This document shows positions 61,795 to 64,000 of a DNA stretch of 64,000 nt, one piece after another. Location of the stretch: assembly GCA_964479695.1 (NCBI GenBank), contig CAYZSO010000002.1:62001-126000 (forward strand), written 5' to 3'. Source of the stretch: JAAYZH01 sp964479695. GTDB lineage: Bacteria > Bacillota > Clostridia > Saccharofermentanales > Fastidiosipilaceae. Every line of letters begins with the position of its first letter. Position 1 is the first letter of the stretch. The position numbers and the translations under genes are program-made. The notes beneath the pieces were generated by a model that was not told the DNA's origin, ran no database searches, and worked only from the letters and a program-made list of their open reading frames with translations.

Positions 61795-62706
61795 TCAACT
61801 TTTCCCAATTAATGCGGCTAACACGATCGACATATATTTGTCGTCGGCACTTGCTGCTCTAGACACAATGAGTACAGGTACTTGTGCCCCAAGTACAACC
61901 CCACCGGTTCGCCCTCCCCCGATGGTGGTGATCGTCTTGGCGGCGATATTTCCACTTACAATATCCGGGACCACGAGAATATCCGCGTCACCGGCAACAG
62001 GACTTTCATAACCTTTAATCGGGGCAGATTCCGGATCCATCGCCAGGTCGTAACTAATCGGCCCCTCAATGATCGCTCCCTCGACCCCACTCGCCTTAAT
62101 TTCCGCTGCATCCACCGTTTCCGGCATCTTAGGATTCACCTTTTCGACAGCCGCGAGAACAGCGACTTTCGGCTCCGCAACCCCCAACGCATGGAAAGCA
62201 CCCACAGCATTTTCGATCGCCGCAAGCTTCTGCTCCTTCGTAGGTTTCACCAGAAGGCCCACATCAGTAATCGCAAAAATCTTGTGGTAATAAGGGCTCT
62301 CCATAAACGCCAGCAAGCTCATCGTGTCTTTGTCACGAATGCCATGGTCGCGGTTCACCAGAACTTTCATCAAGCCACCAGTTTCGATCTTGCCCTTCAT
62401 GATGCAGTCCACTTCATGATTTTTGGCCAAATCCGCCGCCCTCTGCACCGCTGCCACCGGATCATCCTCGGAGATAATTTCCAGGTTCTCCAGGTTCTCA
62501 GCGTTCTCCATATCAACACCGATCCTGGCAAGTATTTCCCGGATTTCGGCCTCATTGCCGATTAGAACCGGTGAAACCACTCCGTCACGAGCCGCTTCGA
62601 CAATGGCCTCAAGCGTATGCTCATCCTGCGCCGGAGCCACGGCAATACGACGTTTCTCTGGTAACCGGCTGAGCTTGTCTTTTAATTCGTCAAAATTTCG
62701 TATCAT
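61795..62706 (-). CDS. ptb: Phosphate butyryltransferase
   Basis: A 303-residue enzyme transferring an acyl group from CoA to phosphate. Landmarks: VLIGNEAEIREIL, CIMKGKIETGGLMKVLVNRD, GPISYDLAMDPESAPIKGYESPVAGDADILVVPDI and NIAAKTI. A short NAENLENLE duplication near residue 75 is another in-frame repeat. It makes the acyl phosphate for butyrate kinase. The start follows AAGGGGAGAG, 60 nt from the hydro-lyase stop. Confidence 0.95.
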   Translation of the reverse strand: MIRNFDELKDKLSRLPEKRRIAVAPAQDEHTLEAIVEAARDGVVSPVLIGNEAEIREILARIGVDMENAENLENLEIISEDDPVAAVQRAADLAKNHEVDCIMKGKIETGGLMKVLVNRDHGIRDKDTMSLLAFMESPYYHKIFAITDVGLLVKPTKEQKLAAIENAVGAFHALGVAEPKVAVLAAVEKVNPKMPETVDAAEIKASGVEGAIIEGPISYDLAMDPESAPIKGYESPVAGDADILVVPDIVSGNIAAKTITTIGGGRTGGVVLGAQVPVLIVSRAASADDKYMSIVLAALIGKS

Positions 62707-62767
62707 TCTCTCCCCTTCGCTTCTCTTGCATTCCTTTTCTCATCTGAAGCTTCAAAACGTACAGACT

Positions 62768-64000
62768 TCAAAGGGTTCTCGGATCAGTAACCACACCGGT
62801 AATTGCCGTAGCGGCAGCAACAGCAGGACTTGAGAGGTAAGACAAGGTTTTTGCCGTCCCTTGGCGTCCGATAAAGTTGCGGTTCGCAGTCAGGAGGATG
62901 CTTTCGTCATCGCTCATCAAGCCATAAGGCATGCCGCAGCAAAGCCCGCAACAAGGGTGGATGATCACGCCGCCGGCCTCAATAAACGTGCGGATATAAC
63001 CAGCCTCAATGGCTTCTTTGAAAACTTTGTTTGTGGCAGGCGACACAATAAAACGCAAGCCCTGCGCCACCTTCTTGCCTTCCAAGATCTTCGCGGCAAT
63101 CGCCAGATCCTCCAGGCTCCCGTTGGTGCAGCTGCCCAGATACACTTCATCAATTTGGGTGCCGATCATTTCCGAAATCGGATGCACATTATCCACGCCC
63201 TGAGGGCAAGACAATTGCGGTTCTAATTCATTAATGTTGTAGGTAATGACCTTCTCATAAGTCGCCTGATCATCCATTTTGACCCAGTCAATTTCGGAGA
63301 GCGGAATGCCATAGTACTCTGCCGTTTTTTCATCCACTTCAAACAAACCGCATTTCGCCCCGGCTTCAAGCGCCATATTGGCCATGGTGAAGCGAGCATC
63401 CATACTCATTTCGCGAGCCACGGGACCCGTGAACTCAATGGACTTATACTGACCACCATCCGCCTTGATATCGCCTAAGAGCTTGAGGATGACGTCTTTG
63501 GACAGAACTCCATCCTCCAAATGCCCATTCAGAACCACCTTAATCGCCGAAGGAACTTTGAACCACAATTCGCCTGTCACCAGAGCCGCAGCCATCTCCG
63601 CCGTGCCGATCCCCGTACAGAAATTCCCCGCGCCACCATAAGTCGTGGTGTGGCTGTCCGTCGCCGTGGCCACTTCACCCGGTTTCGCATACTTCTTCTC
63701 ATGCATGAGACTATGGCAAATCCCCTCGCCCACATGAAGTTTCGTAATGCCGTACTTCTCGGCCAGCTCAAGCCCCGCGTGATAATGGTCGTAGTCGTTA
63801 TTGGCAACCGCGGTAGGCATACAATGGTCCCAGACGATCGTCACCTTGTCCGGATCATGAATTTTCTCCGCACCCATCTTCTTCAGCGTGGCCAGCAGGT
63901 AGGTCGTGTAAATATCGTGGATCATGAACATGTCGGGTTTCGTGACCACAATGTCTCCCGGCACAACATGGCTCACACCGGAATTTTTGCGGAGTAATTT
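62768..64000 (-). CDS. LeuC/homoaconitase-family hydro-lyase large subunit (5' end cut by window edge)
   Basis: At least 410 residues of the aconitase-superfamily large subunit. [4Fe-4S] ligands are the Cys of YLGSCTNGS and those of HPCCGLCCGMPYG. KPDMFMIHDIYTTYLL, DHCMPT, HVGEGICHSLMHE and ATDSHTTTYGGAGNF are typical of the 3-isopropylmalate/2,3-dimethylmalate/homoaconitate-type clade. The frame continues beyond GTG 63976 to 64000 with KLLRKNSG, which aligns with the usual N terminus, so the true start is off-window. It needs a LeuD-type small subunit, not seen here. It likely isomerises or hydrates the imported hydroxy-acid. Confidence 0.9.
   Translation of the reverse strand, partial: KLLRKNSGVSHVVPGDIVVTKPDMFMIHDIYTTYLLATLKKMGAEKIHDPDKVTIVWDHCMPTAVANNDYDHYHAGLELAEKYGITKLHVGEGICHSLMHEKKYAKPGEVATATDSHTTTYGGAGNFCTGIGTAEMAAALVTGELWFKVPSAIKVVLNGHLEDGVLSKDVILKLLGDIKADGGQYKSIEFTGPVAREMSMDARFTMANMALEAGAKCGLFEVDEKTAEYYGIPLSEIDWVKMDDQATYEKVITYNINELEPQLSCPQGVDNVHPISEMIGTQIDEVYLGSCTNGSLEDLAIAAKILEGKKVAQGLRFIVSPATNKVFKEAIEAGYIRTFIEAGGVIIHPCCGLCCGMPYGLMSDDESILLTANRNFIGRQGTAKTLSYLSSPAVAAATAITGVVTDPRTL

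Noticed and set aside
57331..64000. Leucine biosynthesis operon
   Set aside because: LeuB- and LeuC-like genes are present, but with a hydroxycarboxylate transporter, ptb and buk between them and no leuA visible, so a catabolic role is favoured; not fully excluded.

Overview
The window looks like part of the chromosome of a fermentative, probably obligately anaerobic Firmicute (Bacillota, perhaps Clostridia) of roughly 50% G+C. This is inferred from strong AGGAGG ribosome binding sites, HPr with both His15 and Ser46, PTS sugar uptake, pyruvate formate-lyase with its activase, phosphate butyryltransferase plus butyrate kinase, rubredoxin-type proteins and Gram-positive-style lipoproteins. No rRNA, tRNA, CRISPR-Cas, prophage or transposase gene was seen, and the exact lineage cannot be named.

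Layout. 1-8.5 kb (minus strand): an L-ascorbate-type (ula) pentose operon running ptsI - EIIA - SorC regulator - ptsH - ulaE - beta-propeller protein - ulaG - ulaF - tkt (cut by the window edge). 9-20 kb: GH2 glycosidase, MFS transporter, small DUF6054-like protein, fructokinase-like kinase, a lone beta-glucoside-type EIIC with a lipoprotein, then small accessory genes (zincin, two VOC proteins, GNAT, a second MFS). 20-26.5 kb: repeats, an unknown acidic-tailed protein, and a D-glycerate module (CdaR-like regulator, GntP permease, glycerate kinase). 26.8-34.5 kb: a solo endonuclease-like gene, a palindrome array and a five-gene opp operon. 35-45.9 kb: pflB-pflA, a sugar-kinase-like phosphotransferase preceded by a ladder of overlapping mini-ORFs, Nudix, esterase, pcm/ferredoxin/rubredoxin operon, AraC regulator and a divergent dehydrogenase. 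46-55.8 kb: a large DUF2325 protein, manA, an MBL-fold hydrolase, a MacB-like ABC exporter and its TetR regulator. 57.3-64 kb (minus strand): an unusual catabolic operon of a LeuC-like hydro-lyase, phosphate butyryltransferase, a 2-hydroxycarboxylate transporter, butyrate kinase, a YczE-like membrane protein and a LeuB-like dehydrogenase. I read it as import, isomerisation and oxidative decarboxylation of a hydroxy-acid, with ATP recovered through an acyl-phosphate.

The most striking signal is not a gene. (i) A short motif, GGCCAAAGCCGCC or its reverse complement GGCGGCTTTGGCC, with core TTTGGCCAAA, recurs about once per kilobase inside and between genes: 67 core half-site hits by hand count, against about 8 expected by chance. 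It resembles the density of DNA-uptake sequences or HIP1-type iterated palindromes. (ii) Three copies of a 222-bp element with 26-bp terminal inverted repeats are each followed by an AT-rich 32-bp palindrome, which also occurs elsewhere (six copies in all). (iii) A GGTCCATATCTGGACC palindrome family forms a 74-bp-period array and also sits inside a coding gene. (iv) Many conserved enzymes carry in-frame low-complexity or tandem-repeat insertions and tails. Together these suggest a genome with heavy short-repeat invasion or expansion and possibly a species-specific DNA recognition system.
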